In this document: positions 7,831 to 17,080 of the stretch, one piece after another
Layout: every line of letters begins with the position of its first letter
How positions within the stretch are numbered: the stretch's first letter is position 1
Origin: an uncultured Campylobacterales bacterium
Lineage (GTDB): Bacteria > Campylobacterota > Campylobacteria > Campylobacterales > Arcobacteraceae
DNA: 64,000 nt
Direction of reading: 5' to 3'
Assembly (NCBI GenBank): GCA_947494995.1
Contig: CANLWY010000001.1
Coordinates: forward strand, 124,001-188,000
Program-made: the position numbers and the translations under genes
Notes under the pieces: generated by a model
Told to the model about the DNA's origin: nothing
The model's database searches: none
The model's input: only the letters and a program-made list of their open reading frames with translations

Positions 7831-10671
7831 TTAACTATTTTTAGCTTTTGATGTTCTATCTATTAGATAAAAAATTGAGTTGTAGTCTAAGTTTGCGTGG
7901 TCACTTAACCCAATTTCACAAGTCTTTGATGTAGAGAAGGCATATTTTGCTTCTTTAACTTCTTCACTTAAAAATCTAAGGGCAGATTCATTTAGTTCTG
8001 GAAAGTTAAATCCTCTATCTCCTGCAAAACCACAACATTTTACATTATCTGGAACAATAACTTTTGTTGAACATAGATTTGCTAACTCTATAAATCTTTC
8101 ATGTAATCCCATTTTTCTTGATGAACAAGTTGTATGAATAGCAATAGGTTCATCAATTTTAGTAAATTCAAACTCTGGAACTAAGTAGTCTAGTGCAAAT
8201 TCTATTGGTTCATAGATTCTAATGTCACTTTGGAAACTCTCTAGCATTTTTTTAGTACAAGGGCTAGTATCACATAAAACTGGATATTCTCCGAAGTTTG
8301 ATGCTATATTTAAAGCGTCTTCTAGTTCATCAGATTTTTGTTTCCCTTGTTCATTAAAACCTTTAGAAGAAAATGGCATACCACAACATAAAGAACCTAT
8401 TTCATTAGGGAAAATAATTTGGAAACCTGCTTTTTGAAGAAGTTTAACTGTAATATCAAATAACTCTTCATCAACTGTTGTTTCTGCACTTCTTCCCATT
8501 GTTCTACTTATGCATGATGGGAAGTATACAACTTTTTTAGAGCTTGATTTTTGCTCTATTTTTGTATTAATACTTGTTGGTTTAGGAAGACTTGCAGTCC
8601 ATTTTGGAATTCTTTCTCCCGACCATTCTCTTACTGTATCCATAATAGAACCCATACTTGGAATTCCTACGATACTTCTTGCAAAGTTTGCCCCATATAA
8701 ACCAACTTTCATTGCTTTTAGTGTTCCACCAAAATTATTTGCAACTTTAAACGCAATGTCGTTTGCTTTTGCACTATTTTGTTCAGTTCTTAAGTATTTA
8801 GTTAAAGTACCAGTATCAATTTTAACAGGACAAGCTGTTGAGCATAAAGAACATGTTGCACATGTCTCTATACCATCATATTGGTATAGTTCTTTGTATT
8901 CATTTGCTTCTTTTATATTCCCTGCTCTTTCAAGTCTTGAAATTTCTCTGTTTATAACAATTCTTTGTCTTGGTGTTAATGTGATATCATTTGATGGACA
9001 CGTAGGCTCACAGAATCCACACTCAATACATTTATCAACAATTTCATTTGTTTGAGGCATTGCTTTTAAATTTTTAAGGTGAGCTTCTGCATCATCATTA
9101 ATGATAACACCGGGGTTTAAAAGATTTTTTGGGTCAAATAAATCTTTAATCCTTTTCATCATTGAATAAGCAGTTTTACCCCACTCTACTTCAATGAAAG
9201 CAGCCATGTTTCTTCCTGTACCATGTTCTGCTTTTAATGAACCTTCATATTTAACTGCAACTGAGTTTACAACATCATTCATAAACTCATCATATCTTTT
9301 TACTTCACTCTCAATTGAAAAGTCTTGTGTAAATACAAAGTGGAAGTTTCCTTCTAATGCATGCCCAAAAATTAGTGCTTCATTATAGTTATGCTTTTTA
9401 AATAGAGCTTGAAGCTCTAAAGTTGCATCTGCAAGTACTTCAATTGGGTAAGCAACATCTTCAATGATTACAGTTGTTCCATTTTCTCTTACTGCTCCAA
9501 CTGCTGGGAACAATCCTTTTCTAATCTTCCAGTATAGAGTATACTCTGCTACATCTTTTGTAAAATAGATATCTCTTTTTACTTCAAACTCTTTTAGTAA
9601 CTCTTCAAGCTCTTTGATTTGAATATCTAAAGTTTCATCATTAATAGCTCTAGTCTCAATTAAAAGTGCCGTTACTTCATTATCAAAATCTTTAATAAAT
9701 TCTGGCATTGCTGGATCATTTTCAATAGCTCTTAATCCTGCTCTATCCATAAGTTCAACGGCATCAATAGTAATAGTTTTTGCTTCACGCGCTAATTTGA
9801 TTTTTGTTACTGCATTACATGCTTCTTTTACATCTTTAAAGTAAATAAGAGCAGAAGCCTTATCTTTTAAATCTTCTACTGTTCTATAAGTAATCTCTTC
9901 AATAAAAGCTAAAGTTCCTTCTGAGCCTATAATTAAGTGTTGTAAAATCTCAAATTCATCACTAAAGTCAATTAGTGCATTTAGTGAATAACCACATGTG
10001 TTTTTGATTTTAAATTTTTTCTCAATTTTTGCTCTTAGTTCTTCATCATTTACTGTATCACTTGCAATTTGTTTTAAATCTTTTAAAAACTCGCCATGAG
10101 TTTTTCTAAACTCGGCTTTACTAGTTTCACTTGAGGTATCTAGTTTTGTTCCATCTTGGAATATTAGTTTCATTGATTCTAATGTTTTGTATGAGTTATC
10201 AGCAATACCACAACACATTCCAGATGCATTGTTTGCTGCAATACCACCAATCATTGCTGCATTGATTGAAGCTGGATCTGGACCAATCTTTTTTGAAAAT
10301 GGTGCTAAGATATTATTTGCTTCTTGTCCTGTTAATGCAGGTTGAAGTGAAATTGATTTTTTATCATCTGATAATTTAAAATCTCTAAAGTTTCTTGATG
10401 TAACTATTAAAATAGAATCTGAGATAGCTTGACCAGATAGAGATGTTCCCGCAGCTCTAAATGTAGTACTTAATTCCATTTCATTAGCAAGTTCTAATAT
10501 AGTTTGAACTTCATCAGGTCCATCTGTTTTGATAACAATTTTTGGAACTAATCTATAGAATGAAGCATCAGTTCCATAAGCTAAAGTATGTAGCTTATCA
10601 GTAAAGATATTCTCTTTTTTTAATTTTTGAGAAATTTGATTATAAAATTCTTGATATTTTCCTTCTAGCAT
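7831..10671 (-). CDS. FAD/Fe-S D-lactate dehydrogenase-type oxidoreductase
   Basis: 946-residue two-part flavo-iron-sulfur protein. Residues ~1-540 form a FAD-binding_4 plus FAD-linked oxidase module (AGTSLSGQAISDSILIVTSR; AEHGTGRNMAAFIE). Residues ~550-650 hold two 4Fe-4S motifs (CIECGFCEPTCP and CATCSLCSTACP). The C-terminus has two cysteine-rich CCG motifs (SLCCGMPFSSKG and KCCGFAGDRGF). Campylobacter Cj1585-type D-lactate dehydrogenases share this build and size; the glycolate or 2-hydroxyglutarate oxidase branch is the alternative. It lies directly downstream of the TRAP operon and near lutABC, which favours lactate. Electrons would go to quinone at the inner face of the membrane. Confidence 0.88.
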   Translation of the reverse strand: MLEGKYQEFYNQISQKLKKENIFTDKLHTLAYGTDASFYRLVPKIVIKTDGPDEVQTILELANEMELSTTFRAAGTSLSGQAISDSILIVTSRNFRDFKLSDDKKSISLQPALTGQEANNILAPFSKKIGPDPASINAAMIGGIAANNASGMCCGIADNSYKTLESMKLIFQDGTKLDTSSETSKAEFRKTHGEFLKDLKQIASDTVNDEELRAKIEKKFKIKNTCGYSLNALIDFSDEFEILQHLIIGSEGTLAFIEEITYRTVEDLKDKASALIYFKDVKEACNAVTKIKLAREAKTITIDAVELMDRAGLRAIENDPAMPEFIKDFDNEVTALLIETRAINDETLDIQIKELEELLKEFEVKRDIYFTKDVAEYTLYWKIRKGLFPAVGAVRENGTTVIIEDVAYPIEVLADATLELQALFKKHNYNEALIFGHALEGNFHFVFTQDFSIESEVKRYDEFMNDVVNSVAVKYEGSLKAEHGTGRNMAAFIEVEWGKTAYSMMKRIKDLFDPKNLLNPGVIINDDAEAHLKNLKAMPQTNEIVDKCIECGFCEPTCPSNDITLTPRQRIVINREISRLERAGNIKEANEYKELYQYDGIETCATCSLCSTACPVKIDTGTLTKYLRTEQNSAKANDIAFKVANNFGGTLKAMKVGLYGANFARSIVGIPSMGSIMDTVREWSGERIPKWTASLPKPTSINTKIEQKSSSKKVVYFPSCISRTMGRSAETTVDEELFDITVKLLQKAGFQIIFPNEIGSLCCGMPFSSKGFNEQGKQKSDELEDALNIASNFGEYPVLCDTSPCTKKMLESFQSDIRIYEPIEFALDYLVPEFEFTKIDEPIAIHTTCSSRKMGLHERFIELANLCSTKVIVPDNVKCCGFAGDRGFNFPELNESALRFLSEEVKEAKYAFSTSKTCEIGLSDHANLDYNSIFYLIDRTSKAKNS

Positions 10672-10790
10672 ATTTATATCCCTTTTTATATATTTTTAAT
10701 TATAACTGCTTAATATGAAAAAGATATGCTATTCTAGTCTAGGTACGGTATAAATTCTTTGTTGAGGATCGTTTATATATGAATTCATTC

Positions 10791-10841
10791 TGTCACACTG
10801 TTTAAATATAAGATTGGTTAGTAGTTTTAAACAGTGTAACA
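10791..10841. repeat. Long inverted repeat downstream of dctM
   Basis: Arms at 10791-10806 and 10826-10841 pair in 15 of 16 positions around a 19-base loop. It lies 25 bases after the dctM stop and 120 bases before the oxidoreductase start (minus strand). There is no T-run after it on either strand, so it could be a transcript-end stabiliser or an operator rather than a standard terminator. Confidence 0.55.
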
Positions 10842-10865
10842 TTAATTAATCCTTGTTATTCCTTT

Positions 10866-12239
10866 TTACATATCTGCAGACATTCCGAAGAATTCTGGGT
10901 AGAATGCAACAATACCAAGTATTATCACTTGTATGACAATAAACGGTAGAACACCTTTATAGATTTGTGATGTTCTTACACTTGCAGGGGCACACCCTTT
11001 TAAGTAGAAAAGACTGAATCCAAATGGTGGTGTTAAAAATGATGTCTGTAAGTTCATTGCAATTAAGATTGCAAACCATACAGGGTTAATTCCTAAAGTC
11101 TCTGCAACAGGAATTAAAATAGGAACAATTATATATGAAATTTCAATAAAGTCAATAAAGAATCCTAAAATTAAGATTGCTAACATTGTAAATATTACAA
11201 ATCCCCATTTCCCATCACCAGGTAAACTTAGCATTACGTGTTCAACAATTTCTTCTCCACCAGTATATGAAAATACCATTGAGAATGCTGTTGCACCAAT
11301 AAGAATACCAAATACCATTGATGTAATTTTAACAGACTCTAATGCTGCTTCTTTAATCATTCCAATAGCAAATGTTCTATACATTAATGCAAGACCAATT
11401 GCACCAATACAACCAACTGCTGCCGATTCAGTAGGAGTTGCAACTCCTGCAAAGATTGAACCAAGTACTAAAACAATAAGTGTTAATGAAGGAATAATAT
11501 CAATTAACGCTCTTATAACTTGCTTCTTTTTACTTCCTCTACTTGGATCAGGTGGAATAGCTGGAGCCATATCTTTGTTAATAAAAGAAACTGCTAATAT
11601 AAATAGTATATATGCAGCAACTAAAGCAAGTCCAGGACCAATTGCAGCTGCAAAAAGGTCACCAACAGGAACTTGGAATACATCTCCTAAAATAATCAGT
11701 ACGATTGAAGGGGGAATAATCTGTCCTAGTGTTCCTGAGGCACATATTGTACCTGTGGCTAGTTCGGTATTATATTTATATTTAAGCATAACTGGAAGTG
11801 AAATAACACCCATAGCAACAACAGAAGCACCAACAACACCAGTTGAAGCTGCAAGAAGTGTTCCTACAAGTACAGTAGAGATAGCAACACCACCTCTAAT
11901 TTCACCAAATAAGAATCCCATTGATTCTAATAGTTTTTCAGCTAATCCAGTTTTTTGTAAAACAATACCCATAAAAATAAACATTGGAATTGCCATAAGA
12001 ATTGTACTTTGCTGAATCGAAAAGATTCTAAAAGGCATAAAATCAAACATCTCTACACCTTCAATCCAACCTTCATTTATAAGTTGTGCAAAGGCAATAT
12101 CTCCTTCATAGTCTTGCCAAATTGTTATAAACCCAGCTGCAATACCAAAAAATACTGAAACAGCTGCAAATGTAAATGCTACTGGAAATCCAAGAATTAG
12201 CATAAACAGTGCAGTAAAAAACATTACTATACCAATCAT
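10866..12239 (-). CDS. dctM: TRAP transporter large permease
   Basis: DctM subunit, the Na+-coupled transport channel of a tripartite ATP-independent periplasmic transporter. The 457 residues are almost entirely transmembrane (about 12-14 segments), with family stretches MAIPMFIFMGIVLQKTGLAE, GTLGQIIPPSIVLIILGDV and LQTSFLTPPFGFSLFYLKG. The length is slightly above the common ~430 because of an insert near residues 40-65 (WQDYEGDIAFAQLINEGWIE). Its ATG overlaps the dctQ stop by 4 bases (ATGA), showing translational coupling. Confidence 0.96.
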   Translation of the reverse strand: MIGIVMFFTALFMLILGFPVAFTFAAVSVFFGIAAGFITIWQDYEGDIAFAQLINEGWIEGVEMFDFMPFRIFSIQQSTILMAIPMFIFMGIVLQKTGLAEKLLESMGFLFGEIRGGVAISTVLVGTLLAASTGVVGASVVAMGVISLPVMLKYKYNTELATGTICASGTLGQIIPPSIVLIILGDVFQVPVGDLFAAAIGPGLALVAAYILFILAVSFINKDMAPAIPPDPSRGSKKKQVIRALIDIIPSLTLIVLVLGSIFAGVATPTESAAVGCIGAIGLALMYRTFAIGMIKEAALESVKITSMVFGILIGATAFSMVFSYTGGEEIVEHVMLSLPGDGKWGFVIFTMLAILILGFFIDFIEISYIIVPILIPVAETLGINPVWFAILIAMNLQTSFLTPPFGFSLFYLKGCAPASVRTSQIYKGVLPFIVIQVIILGIVAFYPEFFGMSADM

Positions 12240-12877
12240 TTTGAATCTCCTTTTTTATTCTCTTTTTTTAATTCTTCATCATCTGAACCATCAATATTTA
12301 CTACATGGAACTTATGCTCTTCAAGGTCACATTTTAAACCTTCAATTTCACCTTTTAGATTATATTCATCATAACCATGTAGCCCTATATAGGCATTAAA
12401 ATTTTTAATAAAAAATCCAATTGTTGTAATGATTAATAAAAAGAATGATAATGGAATAAGTGCTTTTACAACCCATCTATATGGAAGTCCACCTGGATCT
12501 CCACTTCCTTCCATTGTCTCAATTGCTTCAAATACAGGTCCTACTGAACTTAATCCAACTAATATAGAAATAGGTAGAATAAATATGATTGAACCTACCA
12601 TGTTTATCATGGCTTTTTTCTTATATCCAAGTCTGTCATAAACAAGGTCAACTCTTACGTGACCATCCTCTTTAAGAGTATATGCTACTCCTAATAGTAT
12701 AATTACTGAGAATAGATGCCATTCCATCTCTTGCATTGCAATAGAACCTGATTTAAAAAAGTATCTCATAACAACATCATAAAATACATTTAAGATCATT
12801 AATACCATAGCAACGCCTGTGACTAATCCAATAATATCTGCAAACTTATCGAAGCCACGTTCTAGTTTTAACAACAT
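12236..12877 (-). CDS. dctQ: TRAP transporter small permease
   Basis: DctQ subunit, four-helix membrane partner of DctM. The 213 residues include hydrophobic segments at about 18-40, 50-70, 95-118 and 145-170 and the conserved motif DVVMRYFFKSGSIAMQEMEW. The C-terminal ~40 residues form a charged cytoplasmic tail (ending DDEELKKENKKGDSK), longer than usual. AAAGGAAATTTT precedes the ATG. It is separated from dctP by 109 bases holding two strong stem-loops. Confidence 0.92.
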   Translation of the reverse strand: MLLKLERGFDKFADIIGLVTGVAMVLMILNVFYDVVMRYFFKSGSIAMQEMEWHLFSVIILLGVAYTLKEDGHVRVDLVYDRLGYKKKAMINMVGSIIFILPISILVGLSSVGPVFEAIETMEGSGDPGGLPYRWVVKALIPLSFFLLIITTIGFFIKNFNAYIGLHGYDEYNLKGEIEGLKCDLEEHKFHVVNIDGSDDEELKKENKKGDSK

Positions 12878-12901
12878 AAAATTTCCTTTGGGTGTTTGTT
12901 A

Positions 12902-12946
12902 AATAGGTAAGATAAAGATATCCTTCTTATATTTATGTTACCTATT
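12902..12946. repeat. Stem-loop 1 in the dctP-dctQ gap
   Basis: Perfect 9-base arms (AATAGGTAA at 12902-12910, TTACCTATT at 12938-12946) around a 27-base loop. With the hairpin at 12955-12975 it can uncouple the level of dctP from dctQM, because binding-protein genes usually need far more product than permease genes. Confidence 0.5.
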
Positions 12947-12954
12947 ATATAAGT

Positions 12955-12975
12955 AGTCCCCTTAAAAAGGGGACT
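12955..12975 (-). terminator. Stem-loop 2 after dctP (attenuator or mRNA stabiliser)
   Basis: Perfect 9-base stem AGTCCCCTT / AAGGGGACT with a 3-base loop, 12 bases after the dctP stop on the minus strand. It is GC-rich for this genome. No T-run follows, so partial termination or protection of the dctP message 3' end is more likely than full termination. Confidence 0.65.
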
Positions 12976-12986
12976 TTATAAGGTTA

Positions 12987-14057
12987 TTATAGATTATCTT
13001 TTAAGTAAAGGTAGTCAGACATTTTAGTCCACTCTCTAGCTTTCTTTTGGAAAGCAGCTTGTGAATCTAATACTTCTTTTAATAATGGTTGACCTTTAGC
13101 TTTTTCAACTAATAACTCGTCGTTTGCTTTTTTCATAGCATCCATAACTTCTTTTGGGAAAGTTTTGATCTTGATATTTGGATAATCTTTTCCAATTTTA
13201 GACCAAGCTTCAGCTGACATTGCATAGTTTTGGATATACATATCATAAGCAGTAACTCTCATTGCTGTAACTAAGATTTGTTGTAAATCTTTAGGTAATT
13301 TTTTAAATTTCTTTTCATTTACTAAGTATTGTAACTCTGTTCCTGGCTCATGCCATCCTGTATAGTAGTTAGGAGCAATTTTGTGGAATCCCATGTTGAT
13401 ATCCATACCAGGTCCAACCCACTCTAGTGCGTCAATTGTTCCTCTTTCTAATGAAGTATATAATTCACCAGAAGCAATATTAGTAACTGTTAATCCAAGT
13501 TTTGCCATAACTTCACCAGCAAATCCAGGAATTCTCATTTTAAGACCTTTTAAGTCTTCTAAAGAGTTGATTTCTTTTCTGAACCATCCACCCATTTGGT
13601 TACCAGTGTTTCCACCTGGGAATGATAATACTTTATGTTTTTTGTATGCTTTTTTCATTAAGTCCATACCACCACCGTAGTAGAACCATGCATATTGCTC
13701 AGGAGCAGTCATACCAAATGGCATAGTTGTAAATGGTAAAGTATTGATATCTTTACCTTTCCAGTAATATGATGCAGAGTGACCCATATCATATTGACCA
13801 CCTTTTACCATATCTAAAATTCCAAGAGCAGCTTTATGCTTGTTAGATGCATCTACTCTAATTTTTAATCTTCCATCTGACATCTCTTCTGCAAGTTTTG
13901 CCATATTTTTTGGTGCATCAATAAATGGTGATAAAGTTGGCCCCCATGTAGTAGCCAGTTTCCATTTGTATACTTTTTTTGCCATTGCTGACGTTCCTAG
14001 TCCTGCAACTAATGCTGCAGCAACAAGTAGTTTAGTTGGTTTACCAAACATATTCAT
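12987..14057 (-). CDS. dctP: TRAP transporter periplasmic substrate-binding protein (DctP family)
   Basis: Periplasmic receptor of the TRAP system, 356 residues with a signal peptide ending at AMA near residue 26. The sequence after it (KWKLATTWGPTLSPFIDAPK, RLKIRVDAS, GQYDMGHSASYYWKG, ALEWVGPGMDINMGF) resembles the lactate/2-oxoacid branch of TRAP receptors (TakP- and TTHA0766-like) rather than the DctP C4-dicarboxylate branch. Its neighbours, the lactate oxidation genes, agree. AAGGAG lies 6 bases before the chosen ATG. A paralogue at 35066 is strikingly similar. The ligand is inferred, not shown. Confidence 0.93.
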   Translation of the reverse strand: MNMFGKPTKLLVAAALVAGLGTSAMAKKVYKWKLATTWGPTLSPFIDAPKNMAKLAEEMSDGRLKIRVDASNKHKAALGILDMVKGGQYDMGHSASYYWKGKDINTLPFTTMPFGMTAPEQYAWFYYGGGMDLMKKAYKKHKVLSFPGGNTGNQMGGWFRKEINSLEDLKGLKMRIPGFAGEVMAKLGLTVTNIASGELYTSLERGTIDALEWVGPGMDINMGFHKIAPNYYTGWHEPGTELQYLVNEKKFKKLPKDLQQILVTAMRVTAYDMYIQNYAMSAEAWSKIGKDYPNIKIKTFPKEVMDAMKKANDELLVEKAKGQPLLKEVLDSQAAFQKKAREWTKMSDYLYLKDNL

Positions 14058-14133
14058 TGTGATCTCCTTTTTTTGTGTCTCGTCAAAATTGTAACCACAC
14101 GAAATGACAATGATATGATATTTTTTTCATTTT

Positions 14134-14166
14134 AGTGAAAAAAAGTCCCAAAAATAGGGCTTTTTG
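14134..14166 (-). terminator. Intrinsic terminator after the response regulator gene
   Basis: On the minus strand a short GC stem (GCCC / GGG, extended by A-T pairs and one bulge) is followed by a run of seven T. It separates the two-component pair from dctP, so dctPQM probably has its own promoter in 14058-14133. Confidence 0.75.
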
Positions 14167-14180
14167 ATCATATGTTCATT

Positions 14181-14201
14181 AAAATAGCGAATTGCTATTT
14201 T
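14181..14201 (-). terminator. Second stem-loop after the response regulator gene
   Basis: Perfect 8-base arms AAAATAGC / GCTATTTT with a 5-base loop, about 20 bases after the stop codon; a third copy of GCTATTTT sits beside it (14205-14212). It forms a tandem with the terminator at 14134-14166. Confidence 0.5.
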
Positions 14202-14219
14202 CGTGCTATTTTTGACTAT

Positions 14220-14864
14220 TTAGTCTGTTTTAAAGACGTAACCTGTATCAACTACTGTTTGAATATAATCTTTTTGTACAACTTTTCTAAGTCTTCTAAT
14301 TAGACTTCTTATAGATTCAATTGAAGCAAATGCTCCTTCCCAAACATAATTTTCTATTTCCTCATATGTCAATACTTGATTTTTTTTAGTTAAGAAAAGA
14401 TTCATAAGAAGTCTCTCTTTTTTTGTAAGTCTATGTGTCTCCTTTTCAATAGTAATAGTAGAGGACTTATAATCAAAGAAGCAATCTTTATCAAATGTGA
14501 TTAAATCATCTTTAATTTGACAAAGTCTTTCAACCTTTATTTCTAGTTCATCAATAAAGAAAGGTTTTTTTAGATAGTCATTACATCCATAATCGTAAGA
14601 CTCTTTAATGATATCAAGTTCAACAGTAGCACTTATGATGATAACAGGAACTTCATTATAGTATTCTCTAATTTTCTTTAATATCTTGATCCCGTCAACA
14701 TTTGGTACATTTATATCAAGAATAAAACAGGAGAAGCCTTCTGTTATATTATCATATGCTTCTTGCCCATCAATAAAGTTGAATATTTTATAACCTTTTA
14801 ATTCCAGCCTTTTTTTTATTGTAGTATTTAACTTTTTATTATCTTCAAGAAGCATGATTTTCAT
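14220..14864 (-). CDS. OmpR-family response regulator
   Basis: 214 residues: receiver domain (1-~115) with phospho-acceptor Asp in CFILDINVPNVDG, Thr/Ser switch in VIIISAT and conserved Lys in NDYLKKPF; then a winged-helix DNA-binding domain (~125-214) with YEEIENYVWEG and SIRSLIRRLRKV. It overlaps the sensor kinase gene by 20 bases, so they are translationally coupled partners. Location directly upstream of dctPQM suggests it activates the carboxylate transporter and perhaps lactate genes. Confidence 0.93.
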   Translation of the reverse strand: MKIMLLEDNKKLNTTIKKRLELKGYKIFNFIDGQEAYDNITEGFSCFILDINVPNVDGIKILKKIREYYNEVPVIIISATVELDIIKESYDYGCNDYLKKPFFIDELEIKVERLCQIKDDLITFDKDCFFDYKSSTITIEKETHRLTKKERLLMNLFLTKKNQVLTYEEIENYVWEGAFASIESIRSLIRRLRKVVQKDYIQTVVDTGYVFKTD

Positions 14865-17052
14865 TGTTTATACCTTTATTATGAGGAAGTTTTAATGTAA
14901 ATATAACATTTTCATCTTTATTTTGTACAGAAATAATTCCATTCATTTTGTCTTCAATAATTACTTTTGCCATATATAGGCCAAATCCAGTACCATCTTT
15001 TTTAGTTGTGAAATATGGTTCAAATATTTTATCAATGATAGAATCATCGATATTTCCACCGTCATCAATTATTTCTACTGTGGTAAATGTTTCACAATGA
15101 GAAATATTGATAATGAGATTAAATTTTTCATCGGACTTTTTTTCAATAATTTTATTTTTTGCATTATTAATCAAGTTTAATAAGACTTGTTTAAATTCAT
15201 TTTCATATCCATATATTAAAAGTTCTTCGTTTTCATATTGATAATTAAACTTTAAATTAATATTTGAATAGAAGATTTGCTTACTGATAATTTCAAAAAT
15301 CTCTTCAAATGATTTCCTAATAGAAAAAAGACTTTTCTTTGTAGAAGGTTTTAAAAAGTTTCTAAAGTCACTTAAAGTTTTTGACATATATTTTATTTGA
15401 ACCATTGAGTCATTTACAAACTCTTGTACTTCTAAATCTTTTAATTCATTTAATAAAAAAGAGGTTTGAATATCTTGAACTTGTGCAGAGAGTTCTACTA
15501 AAGGTTCATTCCATTGATGGGCAATTGCTGCAACCATATCTCCCATTTCTGCTAATTTACCTTGTTGGATTAAAAACTGTTTTTGTTGAATACGTTCTGT
15601 TATATCATCTAAGATACAAACTATTCCTCCCATTGAACCATCATTGTTTAAATAGACAGCTTTATTGATAATTATATGCTTCATATGATTGTTTGGTAAG
15701 TGTAGTGTAACCTCAGAGCTATTTGTTCCTAGTGTTGAAAGAAGTTTTCTATCTACTTCTTCATTTCTTTTTGCAATTTCTGGTGCAAAGAAATCTTTTG
15801 CAGTTTTTCCTATAACATCTTTTTTAGGGATATTTAATAGTGTTGAAAATGCTTTATTACATCCTAAAAACTTCCCATCTTTGTTTTTATAGTATATTGG
15901 GTTTGGAAGAGTATCAAGTAAAACCTTGTCAAATTTAATTCTATTTTGTAAATCTTTTTCTACAACTTTTCTTCTTTGAATATTTGCTTTCATTGATAAA
16001 ACCATTATAATTAATATCAAGATTATAGTTATTGTTGCAACAACTAAATTTGTGTATTTTCTTATAAAACCATGGGGCTCATTTATTATTTTGTAATTTT
16101 CAATAATCTCTTCAACTTCTAAATCAAATCTTGTTAGTTCTTTATAATCAAAAAGATATCTATTTGGAGAGGTTTCTAAAATGGGTATATCATAAGGTTT
16201 TGTTCCATTTAATATTTTAAGTGCCATATCAGATACTGCTTCACCTTGGGCAACAGCAGAGGTCATAAGTCCTCCAACTACTCCATAATCTAAATAAAAA
16301 TCCCAAAGACCATATATAGGGACATTACTAACACTTCTTATCTCTTTTAAACTCTGTTTATAAGTAAAGTATTTTCCTGTTTTATCTTTAAAAAGAAGAA
16401 CAAAAAGTATAGCAGAAGTATTATCAAGTTTTTTTATTTTTTCTTGTAGTTTTTTAATATCTATATTATCGATATATTCAATATCAATTTTTTTTGAGTA
16501 CTTTTCAAGTATAGGTCTTAAATCTCTTTTTACAGCAAAACCTGTTTTTGATTGGTCATTGATAATTAAAAGCTTTTTTAAATCAGGTTGAAGACCAAGG
16601 ATTAGTTTAAAGTTTTTTTCCAAGTCTACTTGTTCTACAACCCCACTCATATAGTGAGTCATAAAGTTTTCATCAAGTAGTGCTTTATCAAAGTTATTTA
16701 TTCCACAAAAAAGAACAGGTAAGTCTTTAAATAGGTATTCATGGTATTTAATAGCAAATTCAAAAGCATTGTTGTCACTAACAATAATTAAATTAAAGTT
16801 TCTTTTTCTTAATTGTTCTTTATAAAGGTCTGCTAATCTATCAAGATAGATTGGGTCTACAACTCTTTTTGTATCCATATATAAAGTAGTAAGTTCAATA
16901 TTTGCGTGAGGTTCAAATTTCTCCTCGATAGCTTTAGAAATATCATCGCTCCATTTATACCCTTTATGGTATGAATGAAGCAATAATACTTCTTTATTTT
17001 GAGCATATAAAAAGTTTATAAAAAGTAAAAATAGTATAAATAATTTATTCAT
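14845..17052 (-). CDS. Sensor histidine kinase with periplasmic binding-protein-like sensor and PAS domain
   Basis: 735 residues. A signal-like first segment (1-17) leads to a ~300-residue periplasmic region resembling ABC-type substrate-binding proteins (EVLLLHSYHKGYKWSDDI ... VPIYGLWDFYLDYGVVGG), then a membrane helix near 338-360, a PAS domain (~375-490, KDGKFLGCNKAFSTLL), an H-box with AIAHQWNEPL, and an HATPase domain with NLINNAKN, DDGGNIDD and GTGFGLYMAK. It is a membrane sensor that presumably binds a small ligand directly or senses a loaded receptor. Partner regulator follows with a 20-base overlap. Confidence 0.92.
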   Translation of the reverse strand: MNKLFILFLLFINFLYAQNKEVLLLHSYHKGYKWSDDISKAIEEKFEPHANIELTTLYMDTKRVVDPIYLDRLADLYKEQLRKRNFNLIIVSDNNAFEFAIKYHEYLFKDLPVLFCGINNFDKALLDENFMTHYMSGVVEQVDLEKNFKLILGLQPDLKKLLIINDQSKTGFAVKRDLRPILEKYSKKIDIEYIDNIDIKKLQEKIKKLDNTSAILFVLLFKDKTGKYFTYKQSLKEIRSVSNVPIYGLWDFYLDYGVVGGLMTSAVAQGEAVSDMALKILNGTKPYDIPILETSPNRYLFDYKELTRFDLEVEEIIENYKIINEPHGFIRKYTNLVVATITIILILIIMVLSMKANIQRRKVVEKDLQNRIKFDKVLLDTLPNPIYYKNKDGKFLGCNKAFSTLLNIPKKDVIGKTAKDFFAPEIAKRNEEVDRKLLSTLGTNSSEVTLHLPNNHMKHIIINKAVYLNNDGSMGGIVCILDDITERIQQKQFLIQQGKLAEMGDMVAAIAHQWNEPLVELSAQVQDIQTSFLLNELKDLEVQEFVNDSMVQIKYMSKTLSDFRNFLKPSTKKSLFSIRKSFEEIFEIISKQIFYSNINLKFNYQYENEELLIYGYENEFKQVLLNLINNAKNKIIEKKSDEKFNLIINISHCETFTTVEIIDDGGNIDDSIIDKIFEPYFTTKKDGTGFGLYMAKVIIEDKMNGIISVQNKDENVIFTLKLPHNKGINNENHAS

Positions 17053-17080
17053 TAATTCCCTTAAAGGGTTAATTATACCA

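Noticed and set aside
14058-14133. Sigma-54 promoter before dctP
   Set aside because: A TGTGG...TTTTGA stretch exists, but the GG/GC pair at -24/-12 is not preserved.
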